The translations under genes were made by a program, and so were the position numbers. The notes beneath the pieces were generated by a model that was not told where the DNA came from, did no database searches, and saw only the letters and a list, made by a program, of their open reading frames with translations. From NCBI GenBank assembly GCA_008921705.1, contig VFFE01007028.1, positions 931,297-995,296 on the forward strand: DNA of 64,000 bases. The letters are read 5' to 3'. Numbering within the stretch: position 1 is the stretch's first letter; each line of letters begins with the position of its first letter. Origin of the DNA: Burhinus oedicnemus. Taxonomy: Eukaryota > Chordata > Aves > Charadriiformes > Burhinidae. Of the stretch, positions 26,727 through 41,700 are shown piece after piece.

Positions 26727-29700
26727 CTACAAGAGAATCACCCGAACATTTCTAGATTGGATCAAGAGCGCCTCAAAGGAGACATTACATGTAAGACAGT
26801 GGAAATATAAAACATGAATATGCCATCTAGTTAGCATGTGAACAGATGTTGTAAGCAAGTATGTTTCATGACACGTCAGCAACAGCTTAGAACTCCCTAG
26901 GAATTGTAAATGTTGCCCATAAGAAAAGAAAATAAATCCCAAATTACATCTATGTCAAAGCTAAATTATTCACATTTAAGCACACAGTTTAATTTTTCTC
27001 CTTATCACTCAGCATCACAATATTGTATTAGTATGTAACAGGGATCCCCTGCAGGCAGAGAGGTAAGTGGGCTTTATGTACTGGTGTATGTATCTTGTTA
27101 AGCCAGATGTAAGTGGGCAAGTCTCTAAGAGCAGGAGGGAAGGGGCCTGAGCAGTCCTAAAACCTCCAAGAACAACGAAGCCTTGGAAGACAGCTTGAAA
27201 TTACACTGCCTCTGTCTGGTTGCTCAGCTACGTACTTTGTGATCCCTTTGGAACAAAGCCATATTTTTGGTTCTAAATAATAACAGAAAACAAGAGGGAA
27301 GGGCTATTTGAGGCTTCCAAGGAGAAAGCTTTATCCACAGAGACCATCTGATAGGTGCAGCCTTGGGGATGAGAAGATCAGAAGCCATGTAGGACCTACA
27401 TGTCACTCTGTGACCAACAAAAGGGTTTACTGAGTGTGTAAATTAACAGATTTCAGAGCCAGTAAGAGAAGCTACATCAATATTACTAAACAAAACAGGC
27501 TGGGGACCACTTTATGACTTCAAATCTAAGTGCCACAGCCTGGCTTATATTTCCCCCAAAACAGAGCGGCTGTGTCCAAAATGAATATTGGGCATCGCTC
27601 CTGGCATGTGATATCCCCCAGAATTTATCTGGCCCAGAACAGTGCCAGAGATCACGCTAGTGGGGAAACAGTGTGACAGTCACAAAATAGTGACAGTCAC
27701 TTGAACCCATGCCCTGGGCCCATTTTTCAGTTGAGACGTAAGCCGTAAACACAGGATTGTAAGGCCAAAATGGTTTGGCCTCTACATACCACAGGTCACT
27801 GATGTATTCAGTTGTTCCCATACTGAACCTAGCGTATCTGTGGTGGTATGCCAGTCACAAAGGTACTACACTGGTGAAGGTATGCCTGGAAGCGGGAGGT
27901 GTACTCGAGAAGAGCTTCAAAATCAGTTATCAGGAACTGAGAGAAGTAAAGTTCCGGCAGCACAGAGTTCAGCATTATCTATAAAATTGGCATAGGAAAA
28001 TGCTGAACTGGCTAGCTTTTGTTAAACTCCATCTGGCTACCCCTACCCAAGCTAAATTGGTTCCAGCTCATTTAAGCATGCCTACATAAGGTCTAGTCAT
28101 AACTTTGGCACATTATAGACAAGGCCTAAGGCAACAGCCACTAAGTTGTCTAAGCATCAAGCAAGCACTACGAAGAAAAGAAAATAAATCCGTAATAAGG
28201 TGGTTTAGTCTTTCTGTCTCCCAGGGATTCAAGCACGCATGTGTTTCTATAATCAATTTGTTTTTAATGAGAAAGTCTTTATCAAAAAGGTGTGTCCTGT
28301 GTTTTAGCAAACGCATCGGGCGTGGGTCCAAACCCATTTCCTCTGGCAAAGGGTTTTGGCAACCAAAACTAGGCTGTGCCTGGTGCCTGACAGTCTACAC
28401 CTAAGTGACTTAAGCTGCCTTTCAGAAAGCAGTTGTCTGGGTTTTGAGAGAGGAAATGGTTACTGTCTGTTAATGGTGATGCAGAGTAGCATCTGCCTAA
28501 AACTAATTGCTGCCGATGCACTGGAGGGCATCAAGTGCAAGTGCACCATCAGTGACTGCCATGATTAAAAATGTAGCACTCCAGCCCGGTGTCATAGTCA
28601 TTCAAGGGACATAACACCTGAATGCTGGAAGATTACTCATTGACTGGGAAATGATTTCTTTGTTCTTCCACACGTGGCATCACTATCAGAAATCATGTCT
28701 TCTCCAACCTGTCAAATGCCTACCACAACGTATTTATTGTCAGGTCTGTGGATTGCTAGTGGTGTAAAACTGCCAAGTTGGGAGCTTCATATGCCACGTG
28801 TTTGGCTTTGATGTTTAGAGGGTGAAAGCAATGAAATATGAACTACTCACCAATCACATAATCTCCAAACCCTATAGTGCTGAGGGTAATGAAGGAATAG
28901 TAGAAGCCTTCTTCATAAGACCAGCCTTCTTTGTCAGAGAACAACAAGGGAGGTAGCAGGAGGAACAATAACAAGCCAGTTACCAGTGCACAGGTCTTAA
29001 TCAGGAGGGAAGCTTTTTTCTAGTAAAGTGGTAAGAAAAAAAAAAAAAAGAAAGAAGAGACTGTCTCAAGAAGGGTGGCAGGAAAAATCCAGCTCAGTTT
29101 CTGTTTGAAGATGATGCTGGACTCCATAAAAAACACACAAATATTCATGACGTTCCACTAGAATAAATGGTGTGGTTCTTCCCGTTGACACAAAGTGGGC
29201 ATCACCTTCATGAGTCCTAAATTCACGCCAGTTTAAAGCCTATTCCACAAATGTTCCCATGTAACTTACATGCGCAATTCTAACAACGACTAGATGATAA
29301 ACAGACCAGATATTCTCGGACTGCGCATGGCTCTAAGGTTCTGGCGCTTCTGTTGCTTTAGGGGAAGCCATTCATCACAGAAGTTCCCTCAATTAATAAA
29401 CAACCTTATCTGACACCTCATAGGGCTGTCATAAACTAAATTTATTTGCTTCCAGTTATTTGAGTATTATTGCATTTTTGGCCGAATAGGTAGGCAGGCT
29501 CTCCTTGTTAGTCAGAGGATCCCCTTTCTGTCTTTTCTTTCCTGAACTTGACGGTGAGGCATACCTGTGCATATTGCTTACCTGCCAGTGAAACGCCTCC
29601 TCTAGGCGACGGGCACAATGCTGAACCCCCAACAGCATCAGCTGCCCAATTTCATTCAGGAGTACAAGGTTCAAGGGGATCCCAAAGAGTGCAAACAAGA

Positions 29701-32700
29701 TGCAGAAGATTCGACCAGCCACAGTGCTTGGGCTCAAGTTCCCATAGCCTATGCAGGGAGGAACAAGGTGTTAAATCAAAAATATTCTCTGCTTGCCCTC
29801 CCTCCCCTGGAGGGCTGAACCTCCATCTTCTGCAAAAGTTAGACGAGAAGGTCACTGCCTCAAAAGGACCTTTTTTATAAATAGCTGTAAGTTACATCCA
29901 TTGTTTGTCATATCCTATTGTAGGCTGGAAAATAACATTCCTTTCCCTGCCAAAATAGTTCCTTTTCCATTTACCAGTGAATTTCCTCTCCCTTACCCAC
30001 TGTCCTAGCTGGGATCTAACATAAATGCAAAACTTCTGTTTAGTTCAGTTTTTTGTAAGCATTGTTGGCATAGGGTTTGCTGGTAAATGATCCTGCGTGG
30101 CTGTCAGATGGTCTCTGAATCATAACAATAGCGTTTTAATTATAACAACCTTTTTCTACCTTTGTCCCACAGGACTAGTGAACTTAACACTGCCTCCTTG
30201 CTTATACTCCTCTTTTGTGCCACAAGCACCAAATACACCTTATGCTTACATTGTGAAAATGTCAAAATGTTTGCCTAGACTCAATAAACTAGGAGAAATT
30301 ATATTTAACCTGAGTGAAATACTTCAGTTTCAGACCTAAAGAAAAAAAGAAGTGTTTGAAATTTTGCCTTTTTTTTTCCTAATCATATGAATCGGTCTAA
30401 TAAAAGGTACTGCCCTGCAAGCATAGCCTTGCTTGTACCTTTAGACCGTCATGGCTTCAACATCACCGCTGCAATATTTGTCTTTATTCCCCACATTTTC
30501 TTTTAAAAACGTCCTGTAAATTTGCAGACTTGCACATCTGTAATATCAAGTGGTTTATGCCACAGGAAAATCAGACTTATCTTTGATTTATTTCACAGGG
30601 TGCTTTTTAAGACAGGGGAAGGGCTAGCACATAGTAAGCCTTTCAACAGTGACTTAGCCAGTCAGAGACCTATGGCCTCAACTGTGTTTCAAAATCACCT
30701 CCACTCATTAGAGATTTGTGTATGTCCATATACAAGATTGACATAACCTGGCAAAGTTTATCTTTTCACCACAAATAATGCAATCCCCTCCCAGCGACAC
30801 CCAACTGTTGGCTCAGTGCAAGCACAGGGGTGCTCCCACCACTGACGCCTTGCTACCATGCCTGTAGGTGGTGTAGCCCCAGGGCAAGCGAGCAGCCCCT
30901 GGGAGGGAGAGGTCCAAGGGCTGGGGTCTCTACGTGAGATAAGTGAGAGCACAAAAATCCACAGCTGGCTAGACAGAGTCCCAGTCCTTCACTAACTTCT
31001 CTTGCACACCAGATGCAGTAAGCCATTGACCAACAACATAGAAAGCTGTGGTGCAACTATGAGCGCGGGATAGCTACACATTCCGTGCCAAGTTTTGTGC
31101 AGAAAAAACGTCTTGCCGTCTTGGACGACTCCACAAACAGTTAATTATGCACATGCACTCACACACTACCCGCAGAAAGAAGTCTGGCAGCAAACTATTT
31201 CACAGTATGTATATAGGCTGTCTTTTCATCTCATTCCTAACCCCACAAATTCAAAATTTCACTACCTGGAGGGCTTTCCCTCCAATAATTTTAGGCTTGA
31301 ATGATTTGTGAGCCTCTGGGTTTAATATATGCAGTAACACATAGTGTACTGCCAAAGTGATGGTCGCAGCAGCCTGTTCCTGGGAGGGGGCAGAGCATCC
31401 CCTGGAAAGAATAGGGTGCCCTTATGGGACTAGAGGTTGTTTTGAAATACAGTCAAACAAAGGGGCTAAATTAAGACTACACAACAGCCTTGATTCCAGT
31501 ACCACGTTCTTCGCTTATGAGCAGCTCCACGATGTTTACACGCTTCCCCCACCCCCGTAATTGCTCACTTCTACCAGCTTTCACCATTTCTAGACTAACA
31601 GGTGTGATAAATGAGAGACATGCAGGCAAGTACCTCTGGTAGATGATCCCATCTAAGTGAATTTAAGGCATATGTGCCTTGTGTGATCTGTTTTGCTCTG
31701 GCTGTGTCACATTTCAGTGGACTGGTTCCAGTTTTTCCTCTTTTATGGAATTAGGGTGTTTTGCAGGCTGGTCTGGAACCAGGAGGAGGGCACTTACTGT
31801 AAGGCTGGAGTCTGAACATGAGTCACATACATTTATGGCCAGCCACTCCCAAGGTTTTTTGGTTTTGTGTTTGACAGTTTTTGTTGGTTTTTTTTAGTGG
31901 TTTTTTTTTTGTTATTTGTTTGTTTCCATCTTTCCCTTCTATATCAAGTTTAAAAAGACTGTATAATGGCTTGGGCAGTTCTTTTTACCATCGCTTTCCA
32001 GGTTATCCAGTTTCTGGAGAAAAATATCACATAAGGGAGGAAGAAAGGTCTATGATCTCAGGTCACTGTGTGAAGCACAGCAGCCTTCGGGATTTTGGGG
32101 ACCCCACATAGTGCTAACTGGAAAGTATCTAAGGTTAAGCTGTACATTACATTTAATTTAGAGCAACAAATTCAATGATTAAGAAGGTCCAATGTGTACC
32201 ATAAGCCCAGCACACCAAACACAAGATCTGCTTTGCATATGATTTATCTGGCTCCCTTTTCCCTCAGGCTCAGCAGCTCAAGATAATTTCCTGAAGACTT
32301 GGTGAGAAGTTGCTGTAAATATGCCAAAAAGCCATGTCCCATTAGCTTTTTATACAGGATACAAAGTTTGATCAAACAGCACAGAATACTTTAGATTATG
32401 CAAAATGGCTAGCAATTGAAGTCTGACTGATGACACACCCTTGCCTTTGGACTAGACACACAGATGCCAACGTAGTTGTATATAAACCTCAGTTATAAAA
32501 CTCAAGCAGCAATGAGTAAATGGGACTTACCCTCTTCAGTAAATGGAATGAGGCTAACTGGTGTCTTACACCATTGTGGGCTATACATTAGAAGATCTGA
32601 ACTGAGTTCAAAGACTAAAACAAACTACACTGGCACATCCCTCATGAGCCTGCCACTGGGATGTCACCTGGGGCATGCCTGCACCAAGAGACACTGAGGG

Positions 32701-35700
32701 ATGCTCACCCAAAAATAGAGGTCAAAGTGTAAGCATTTTCACTGAAGCAGCTGGATTACACGCCTGTACAGCTTCTCTCATTTTGAAATACAGTGCAACA
32801 TAACTTAATCTTCCTTAGAAGCAGCAAAACAAGAGTGGTTTTATTTCTAAACGTTCATAATCACATACTTTAACTCATGTGCTTCTGTTACACATATTAA
32901 GTAAATTCAGTTTTGTTTTCCTGGAAGGGGATTGGACTAGATGATCTCTAGAGGTCCCTCCCAACCCCTGTGATTCCTGCTTGCCTATTATATTCCCATA
33001 CATAAGGGATTCAGAGGCTCCCTGAGGAGCCTGATGTGTGTTTAACAGATTATTAGTAAAAGATCTCTTCATTTGCATGACAGTATCCTACTTGCAGTGC
33101 CCCCAGTTCAGCTGAGGCAACTGTGACTTCCTGTTACCCACAATGGGAGGTTTGTTTGGCTCCTGTTCTCACTGCCCGGACATAAAAGAGTATTTTAAGC
33201 AAAAAGTGCTTCAAATGAAAAAATATGTGTCTTTCACAGGCTGAAAAACATCTGCAAATTCACCAAATAATTTCAGCTGTAGGGAAGAATTAGATTTGGA
33301 AAAAAAATAAGCTGGAGGAAAAGTCACTTCTCTAACCAGGAACTTTGTCAGCAGTTTGAGCATTCAAACACATTTTTGGGGACGTTTGGTTTAATTCTTT
33401 CTCCTACCTGAGTGGACACAAGCCATCACTTCCCACAGAAATTACCTAATCCCAAATTTACAGAATGTTCCTGTTGGTACTAGTTTGCTTTTAACACCCA
33501 GACAACTCAAAGCCTGGGAGCTAGATGTTGTGCTTAACACACAAGTGTCTGATCCACAGAGTCACTGGGCAGGTCAACAAGGGGTGCCAGTGCTAGAATT
33601 ACTTTATTTTGTGTTACACATTTAAATACTCAGAGAAAGATGTGCCACGTGGCAGTTGGGGTGATCTCCAGTGAGCCACAATCCTGTTCTCCCAGACACA
33701 GGAGAAAACTGCAGACTTCTCTTACGCTCTCAAGGAGTGCTCAAACTACCGAGCCGCTTCCACCACCAGCTCCTCTTCTAACACTTTTCAGACACTCTAA
33801 ACTTTTCTTTCCCTTGTGCTCCTTACAAATAACCTAAATGTTTTAATCTGGGCTAAATGAAAGCTTTTGTTCATCATGAACTTGAATGTTGCATTGAGAA
33901 AAAATAAAAATATTCAAATTCAGTTTAGATGGAAAAGATGTCATCTTATAATCCAGCAGACAAAGTGGGGAAAAAAACCACCAAACAAGCCTATCAGTTA
34001 CTCGCACAACCATAAGATTACTCGCAGAACCATTTGTCTGGTTCCCAAAAATGTGAGCATGGGTCCAGCTTAGCTTTGAGCAGAAGGCTGCACTAGAGAC
34101 CTTCTGAAGACCTAGGAAACCTGAATTATCCTATGATCATTATAAGCATTAGGATTTCAAAGGTCATTTGGTATCACCTACATTCAACAGAACATTACCG
34201 AGTCGGGGGTTCCTCTCCTCCCTATACTTTTGAATGTCTCCACAAAACAAATGAATGTGCTTGGCTTCTCAAGCTTCTTTCACATTATACCCACCAAGTC
34301 TGCTCTAAGTGCAGGAACACTTGTCAGCTGGACACAGTCACTGGAGCTCAGAACACCTGATATGGGAAGTCAGTTATTTCCAATTCACTCATCCATTGAG
34401 GATGACTTTGCCAAGGCCTCCCAATTGTGGCAGAGACAGAAACAGGACTCAGCAGCCCCAGTACTTGCATTGGCATCTCAGCTTTATGAAAAGAACAAAC
34501 CAAAAAGTTAAACAATTTTATTTTAAAAGCTAGTGGTGACAGAATCTCAGGAACTGTGTCTTATATGACAGAATGGTTTAGGCTAGAAGGGACCTTAAAG
34601 ATCATCTAGCTCCAACTCCCCTGCCATGGGCAGGGACACCTCTCACTAGACCTCATTGCCCAAAGCCCCATCATCCAACCTGGCCTTGAACACTTCCAGG
34701 GATGGGGCCTCCACAACTTCCCTGGGCAACCTGTTCCAGTGCCTCACCACCCTCACAGTAAAGAATTTCTTACTGAGAATGACCTAAATCTACCCTCTTC
34801 TAGTTTGAAGCCATTACCCCTCATCCTATCACTACATACCCTTGTAAAAAGTCCCTCTCCAGCTTTCTTGTAGGCCCCTTTCAGACACCGGAAGGCTGCT
34901 ATCAGGTCTCCCCGGAGCCTTCTCTTCTGCAGGCTGAAGAGCTCCAACTCTCTCAGCCTGTTGGAGAGGTGCTCTAACCCTCTGATCATCTTTGTGGCCC
35001 TCCTCTGGACTCACTCCAACAGGTCCGTGTCCTTCTTATATTGGCGGCTCCAGAGCTGGACACAGTATTCCAGGTGGGGGGAAGCTCACTGGGACTCTAG
35101 CAGGTTGAATCAGGGCATGTGTGGGAGGTGCCCATCACTATTCATTTTAGCTGGTGCTGTGATGAAGAAGAGACCAATAGCTAAGCCTGGTAGGCTGAAC
35201 AACATGTTTGAACAGAGTCATTTAACAGTTTTAGCCCTATGAAGTTCCAGGCAACAGCAAAATTTGGTTGCACGCTCCTTCAGTGAAAGGCCAGAAAATG
35301 CTTGGGATGAGTACTGCAGTCTTCTACTTGTTATATTTGTACTGTGTATACACTGAAAGCTGTGTAGTGGACTTAGTCTCAACAGGGCAAGATGGCATGC
35401 AGTCAGGAAAGCAAACCAAATTTGCCAGTGCTCAGGAGACAGCTCAGAGGATGTTGTTGTAAGTGGTATCCCCACATCTATCAGTGACCTGCCACAGATC
35501 ATTATGCCACGTCCCGCTTGGCCAAGCCTGTAGAGCAGCTCTGCCAGCTGCCACAGGGCAGGGAAAAGACCAACACAAAGGCGTGGGGTTCGTCAGCAGA
35601 GAACTCCCCTACACAAACCCAAGGTTCACAGAGGATTCAAATATGAATGTGACCCTAGGCTCTTATTCCATGTTTTAACTACTTCGAGACATCAAGTTGC

Positions 35701-38700
35701 TGTAACTGGATTTCCCCATGGATTGCCAGCCAGCAGTGGGCAGAAGCCTGGCCATTTCTCAGGAGCTCCAGTACATGCTGGGCAGCACTACAGAGGGTTA
35801 AAGTTAGAGAAACTCTTGTTGGCCCAAAGTCCTATACTACCAGGACTTCACAGCCCTGAACTAGCTGTTGTTTCCTCCCCCCCGCCATGGGAACCATTTG
35901 TGGCAACATACTAGAAGTCTGTGACAATGTACTAAATACCACCCCTCACTCAAGCCTGCTCCTTGCCCCTTCACTACCCCCCAGTCCTTTGGGGGATTGC
36001 TGTTAGGAGCTATTATACTGTGTTAACCAGAGAAGGGAAGGACAGGAGGAAGGTATTCCCCTTCCTTTCTTCACTGTGAAATGGTTTACTTGCTTTTACT
36101 ACTCTATCTGATGTTTAAAAAAGGGCCTTTGAACTTCATAACAAATAAGTGCTTAAGCTTTGCCACCAGAAAATGGGAAGGCAGCACACACTGAAGATAA
36201 AGGAGGATGTTCAGGCTAGAAAGGACAATACTCTTCCTTCTACTCTTAGGCTAGCATAGACAACCTCAGTCTCATCACAAATCCTTTCCCTAGCACCTTC
36301 TCTGAAATTACACCACCCTGTGGTGCTTTGACTTCAGGAACTTTCATCTTGTGCCCCACTCTGAATTTACTTTGACCTCTGCCCTGTTAATCTAAACTAA
36401 CTAGGAGGAGAGTAAACACAGAAAGGAGAGCCTGTGTCAGCAAGGGATAAAGATGTCTGAGAGATAAAACCAGCAGCAAATTAGCTTCTCATTCCTTAAT
36501 CGTGTTTAGTACTATGGCTCTAAAGGAACTCTGAAGATGATTCTTCAAGGCATTGAAGAGAGGGTTCTTATGGAAACATCTGCAGAAAATGAGATAACAC
36601 AAGATCTGGGATGACATGACACGTAAAAGACAGCAATGAAGAAAGCACACAAGCATAACAGTGGGGAGAAGGAATCAGCAGAAGGCCAGGGCTGCCTATC
36701 CCACATGATCAAAAGTTATACATGCAGTACCATTCAAATTATGAGATTGGCCAAAATCTACATAGACTTTGGGGCACTTCTTTAAACAACATGTTTTGGT
36801 TCATACACATTTGTTCTTTAAACCTTTGGGATTAGGGTACCAAGTGTGTCCAACCTGCAGGTTAGAACATTGCTTTTTAAGCAAAGTTTACATACTGCTT
36901 TTAATCACTACTGAAAATAGATGAGGCTCTCATTTAAATGAAAGAAGGGTACAGCACAGAAGATGCTGCAACAGGAGACATGGGGATTCAAACTGTGTCA
37001 GTGGGGAAAGAAGCAAGTGTCCCTCAGTTGGTGTTAATGGGAAAAGCAGCTAAGACCCCTTCCTGTATCCCAGTGAGAGAGTGGTCTGGTGAGGATTTGA
37101 GAAACACACCAAGCCTTCCGAAGAGGGCTAAAGCACCTAAAGCAGAAAACAAGCTGGCACAGAATGGAAAGGGCATCTCAAAAGAAAGTGATGAAGGTAG
37201 AAGTGGTAAGGGCTTTAGCAGTGCTGTTTGAGAAGACTAAGGAAGAAACAGCTGATGCAAAAGCCACAAAGACATTACATCTTGTAAGTGGCCAGGAAGG
37301 CACGAATAGCATTAGTTGCAGAGAAAGAATATGGAAGAGACAAACATGACAAAGAAGGACTTGCAGCAGCCTGAACACACGGAGCAGAGTCCACCCAGAT
37401 TCTTCAAAATCTTTATGTAGTACCCCTAAATTCCTGAGAATCTTTCTTGCCCATTACCATTTTAACTCTATTCTTTCTGGATTCATTTGCCAGAATATCT
37501 TGGTTTTTAGTTCCTATACATTAATCTTGTGAAGCTGGACCTGCTTTCAAGGGTTCCATATTCACAGCCTGGGATAAGCTCTTCCTTGCCATCTAAGGCA
37601 TGAAAACCTCAAACCCTTCTCAAAAAACCCTTTTCAACTGTGTCATTGACCCCATAGCCATGCCTTGCACACAAAGCTTCCTACTGTGAATCACTCCTCT
37701 GAACTTCATTGAGTTCTTTGGAAAGGACCTTGTCTCTTTACTTCACATCGTCAATTATCCTTCTCAGTCATACAGCGATGTCTGGGTCAATGAGACTGCA
37801 CCAGCCACTATCTCAAGAATTTACACAAAGAAAGAGGATGGGTAACAGGCTCGAGGTGAGGCTCTGTGAGGCCATCCACATTTTCCTCTTCTACAACATA
37901 CTGTTACCAACAGAGTGTTAAAACACTAACCTATATGCAATTAACAATTTAACTTGAAAAGAAACAAAACCAAGGGCCCGAGCTGTCTGAAGTTCTCTGC
38001 TAGAGGTGACTCGTACAGCATTCTCAGCTCCACAATTGAAAAATCGCAAACAAGTCCCTAGAGTCACAGCATCAGCTTTAAAACGATGAGATACAAAAAG
38101 AATCAAATATTACAGCTGTCTATTTGCTCCCTGCTATCGAGTCATTCCGCCCCCCACCCATCAGGGCAAGGAGTTTACTTAAAGAAAAAAGGAAAGAGAG
38201 TAGCTTAGGCTTTCATGGAGTAACAGCCAGAAGTGTTTAGTCTAGATCTCTACCAGCATCACAAAACCCCTTAATATTTTAACATGACAAATTTGATTCT
38301 TCCTGAATGCGGTTAACTTAAATTGCTTGTGGTAAAACAGAGTCACTGACAGCTTAGAAACTAATCAGGATTAGCTACAGAGGCAAGCAAAGCAGCTCCG
38401 AGTAGATGCTGCTCTGTACCACAGGCTGGAAGTAACTGCCCGGGCTCTACGCTGAAATCCCCCAGGCTGTGCAGTCCTGTCTAACGAGCCTCCACTGCCA
38501 TCATCTGGTACCAGCCGTACCTGGTCGTACAACACACCAAACGTAGCTCCCAGCCAAGACAAAACATGTGCAAAAGAGCAGGGCGAGAAGATGCACTTAG
38601 TTACAGGAAGGTTTGGGGATTTTCCCCCCCCCTCATGCAAAAAAACCTTCTCTAACTGAGGTCTTGTTTTGGGGCTTAATGTTCTGAAGTCAACATATCT

Positions 38701-41700
38701 TCAGTAATAATCAGAGAAATCAAAAGAATACGCCACCTGGGTGCACAAAAAAATTCTCAATCTAAAAAGGTACTTGAAATTGAAGAGAGCTGACAGATTC
38801 AACACAAATCAGGAAGCCTGTAAGGGTTTTTTGATATTCAACAACTATCTCTCCACATGCTCTCACCCCATGGTTTTTATAATACTGGGTCACATAGTAA
38901 GAAAAAGATGCCAGGGCAAGTTATTAATGGTTTTGGGAACTGGGGACATCCTCTGACAATCATTAATAGCATCTGCCTTAAGTAACACTTTACATTCTCT
39001 CCCTCTCCTTCTTTTGATCATTCCTTTATGGATTTGCATTACTCTGTTGCTGAAACTTGACTCAACCGAATTGTTTCATTTATCCTGCTATTTGACTTCC
39101 ACCCAAGCAAGCAGGTCCTCATCCAATACAGATAGCAATAAGAAAGAACAATTATAAATACAGCCTCCAAAAAGTCAACAGCCAATATTAAGAGTGTTCC
39201 AAAATCCTTCACTCTCCTTGTGACAGGGAAAGCTTATTTCAATGCACAATTCACCTCAGACCTCTCAGAGAGCACTAGGCTTGGGAAAGTATTGGCAGTG
39301 CAGCACCATGAAGTGGTGCTAGTTCAGCATCTGATCACATAGGTCCTCATTCCCACTCCTTTCCCATCGATGAGGCAGCCCTGTGAGCAGGGAACTCTTA
39401 CCAATGGTTGTTATTGCAGAGATGGAGAAGAAGAAAGATCCACTGAAGTCCCACCTGCCCAGGCTAGTGGTGTTTCCCTGGAGGGTTATGCCACTCTTGT
39501 AGGCTTGGACGATACCCTGCAAAGAGACAATAACGTGAGATCCCACAACCCCCTTATGGCAAGTTCATGTGACTGGCATTTTCAGTGCTACCTAGTAAAG
39601 TCACAAATTACAACTACTTTTGACTCTGTTGTTTCCCTTTTAATAGAGGATATCCTATGCCGTAGAGATCAAAGAGCTGAGAGGTCAGAAGAGCCAAAAG
39701 CCAACAAATTGGTTTGAAGGAAAGAGCATGTACAGAATGAAATAAAGTTGCACTTGCACATGGTAGATCATACAGGTAAATGTGGAAGAGGTCGGAGAGC
39801 AAGAACTACGTAGAGAAAACCTAGCCAGATAGTTATTGAGACTGCCTTACAACATATTCATTAGGAAAATAAAGTGTTTCCAGATGAGATATTCTGATGG
39901 CAGAAGTCCCAGAGCAACAAATATACATGCACATGAAAATGATATAGATCCCTTGCCTGTACTGGAGAGGAATGTATATGGTGTGATGTAGGAGATGAAG
40001 ACTACAAAGGATGGCCAGTCTACTAGTATTGGGCAATATGTCGCCATATCAGGACTATAAATATGAATAAATGGATTAGATTAGCATGATGACTGATTCT
40101 GTTCAATCCACCTGGGAAAGACCCAGAAGTCACTATGCTGAAATGTGCAAAGTTATGCCAAAATAAAATATCATGTCTTAACAGTGCCCACATCTGACTA
40201 TACCTTCTCATGCCAATAAACTTAATGATATTGAACTGAGTTGTGTCCAAAACAACACTAATCACAACACATACCCTAAACATTTCACACCCACTGACCA
40301 AGAATCCTTGAATGCAAAGTGTAGCCAAGAACAAATAAAATTTCCCCCCACCTCTTCTTCCAGGGCTGATGTCTACATTGGGGTTTGTCATGGGATGGCA
40401 TGTATGGGATGCAGGCTCTGACCTTCCTCTGTTCTCCTTGATCTCTTACAATATTTGACCTCAGGTTTAAGACGTCAGGAATCACAGTCCCCATGAACAT
40501 AAAATAACTGCCAAACTAAACCATATGGCAGGGGAGACACTGGAAATTTATACAGATGACCTGTATTTTTTTCCCCTCCAGAAACCAGTGTTTACATTTG
40601 AAAACTAAAAACTTGTTATTCTCTCAAACTTTCCTTCTGTAGCCTATGATCTCCACAGTTCTAAGTAGTTAGTCTTAAACACATATATACCTGCTGGAAC
40701 AGCAACAGTCCAGCTCACAGATAAATTTATTATCAGCTTGATCAGAGACTCAAAAAACCTACACATGCAGCATGTTTGTTGTTCATTTTCCTGCCTGATG
40801 CAAGCTCAGCAGTTACACACAACATCAAGTTTTTAAATCCAGAAACCCTTAAGAACCAGAGAAGACTGTGAGAAACTGTGGCTGAATGGGCCCAAAGAAA
40901 GGGAAATTTCTTCGTGCAGAAAGGGGAACTAAGCAGCCTGCACAAGACCTCGTATGAGAAGCAAGTAGTAGTAACCAAGTCATTAAACGTTTAATTTCAC
41001 ATCATTGTAGCACTTCCGTTCTGCATGGTTTAGGACCAAGAGACTGAGCAGTTGTGAGCGCCCACACTAGCTTTGCAGTGGTTTGTAACAGTGCAGCTTC
41101 TCATCAGAGTCGTTGTCTTAACTTTCCCTGAGGTGACGCTACCGCCAGGAAATACAGCTTTTGTCTTAAGAGAGTCTGCAGATAGGCTGAAGTATTTCCA
41201 CTAAACGCCATGATGATCCTGCACTCAACCCAGTGGGAAGGCAGGTGCCACGTAACTATTACTCATTGGCAAAGAGCAAGCACTGAGCTTGCAACATGCC
41301 AGCTGGTTTCTGTTTCTGGGATTGAGGCACTTAGCATATTTGCCATAGGTCTTCAAGAGCCTTCAGCAGTAAGCCTCTGGCTAAGCATTTCCTTGTTAAA
41401 TCTTGTTATCAAACACCCAGATAACATCATTAACCATTAGGCCCACAGTGCCTGCCACAGCCCGATATGGGGACCACTGAATACTCGTGCAAATCAAAGC
41501 CACTTGAGTAAACAGACATTCCCAGCAGAAATGTCAAGTTCATTACTGTTAGGAAGAAAGAGCTCCTGATGCCATTCTTAATGAGGTTTCATAGAGGGTA
41601 GAGATAAGGATACTGGCTTTTGGGGTTTTTGTGAGTGTGTTTTAAGTAAAAAATGTTTTATTACAATATCTATAATCAACCTTTGACACACAGCAACAAT

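Larger units (their letters stand above)
29749..39401 (-). other. KCNK17 intron 2 (9653 bases)
   Basis: The intron interrupts the Gly codon of the first selectivity filter (phase 1), the position used by KCNK16 as well. It contains the CR1 copies at 34566 and 32918 and the 20-bp period repeat. No additional exon is apparent. Confidence 0.85.

Noticed and set aside
27830..28095. Possible old DNA-transposon relic, with similar-looking phrases near 8160 and 14700
   Set aside because: The resemblance is only impressionistic. I could not define ends, inverted repeats or target duplications.
29548..29880. Plus-strand open frames opposite KCNK17 exon 3
   Set aside because: They are antisense shadows of a well-supported exon with canonical splice sites.
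40023..40391. 122-codon hydrophobic frame on minus in KCNK17 intron 1
   Set aside because: No homology, no splice context and AT-rich composition make it typical of a chance frame.
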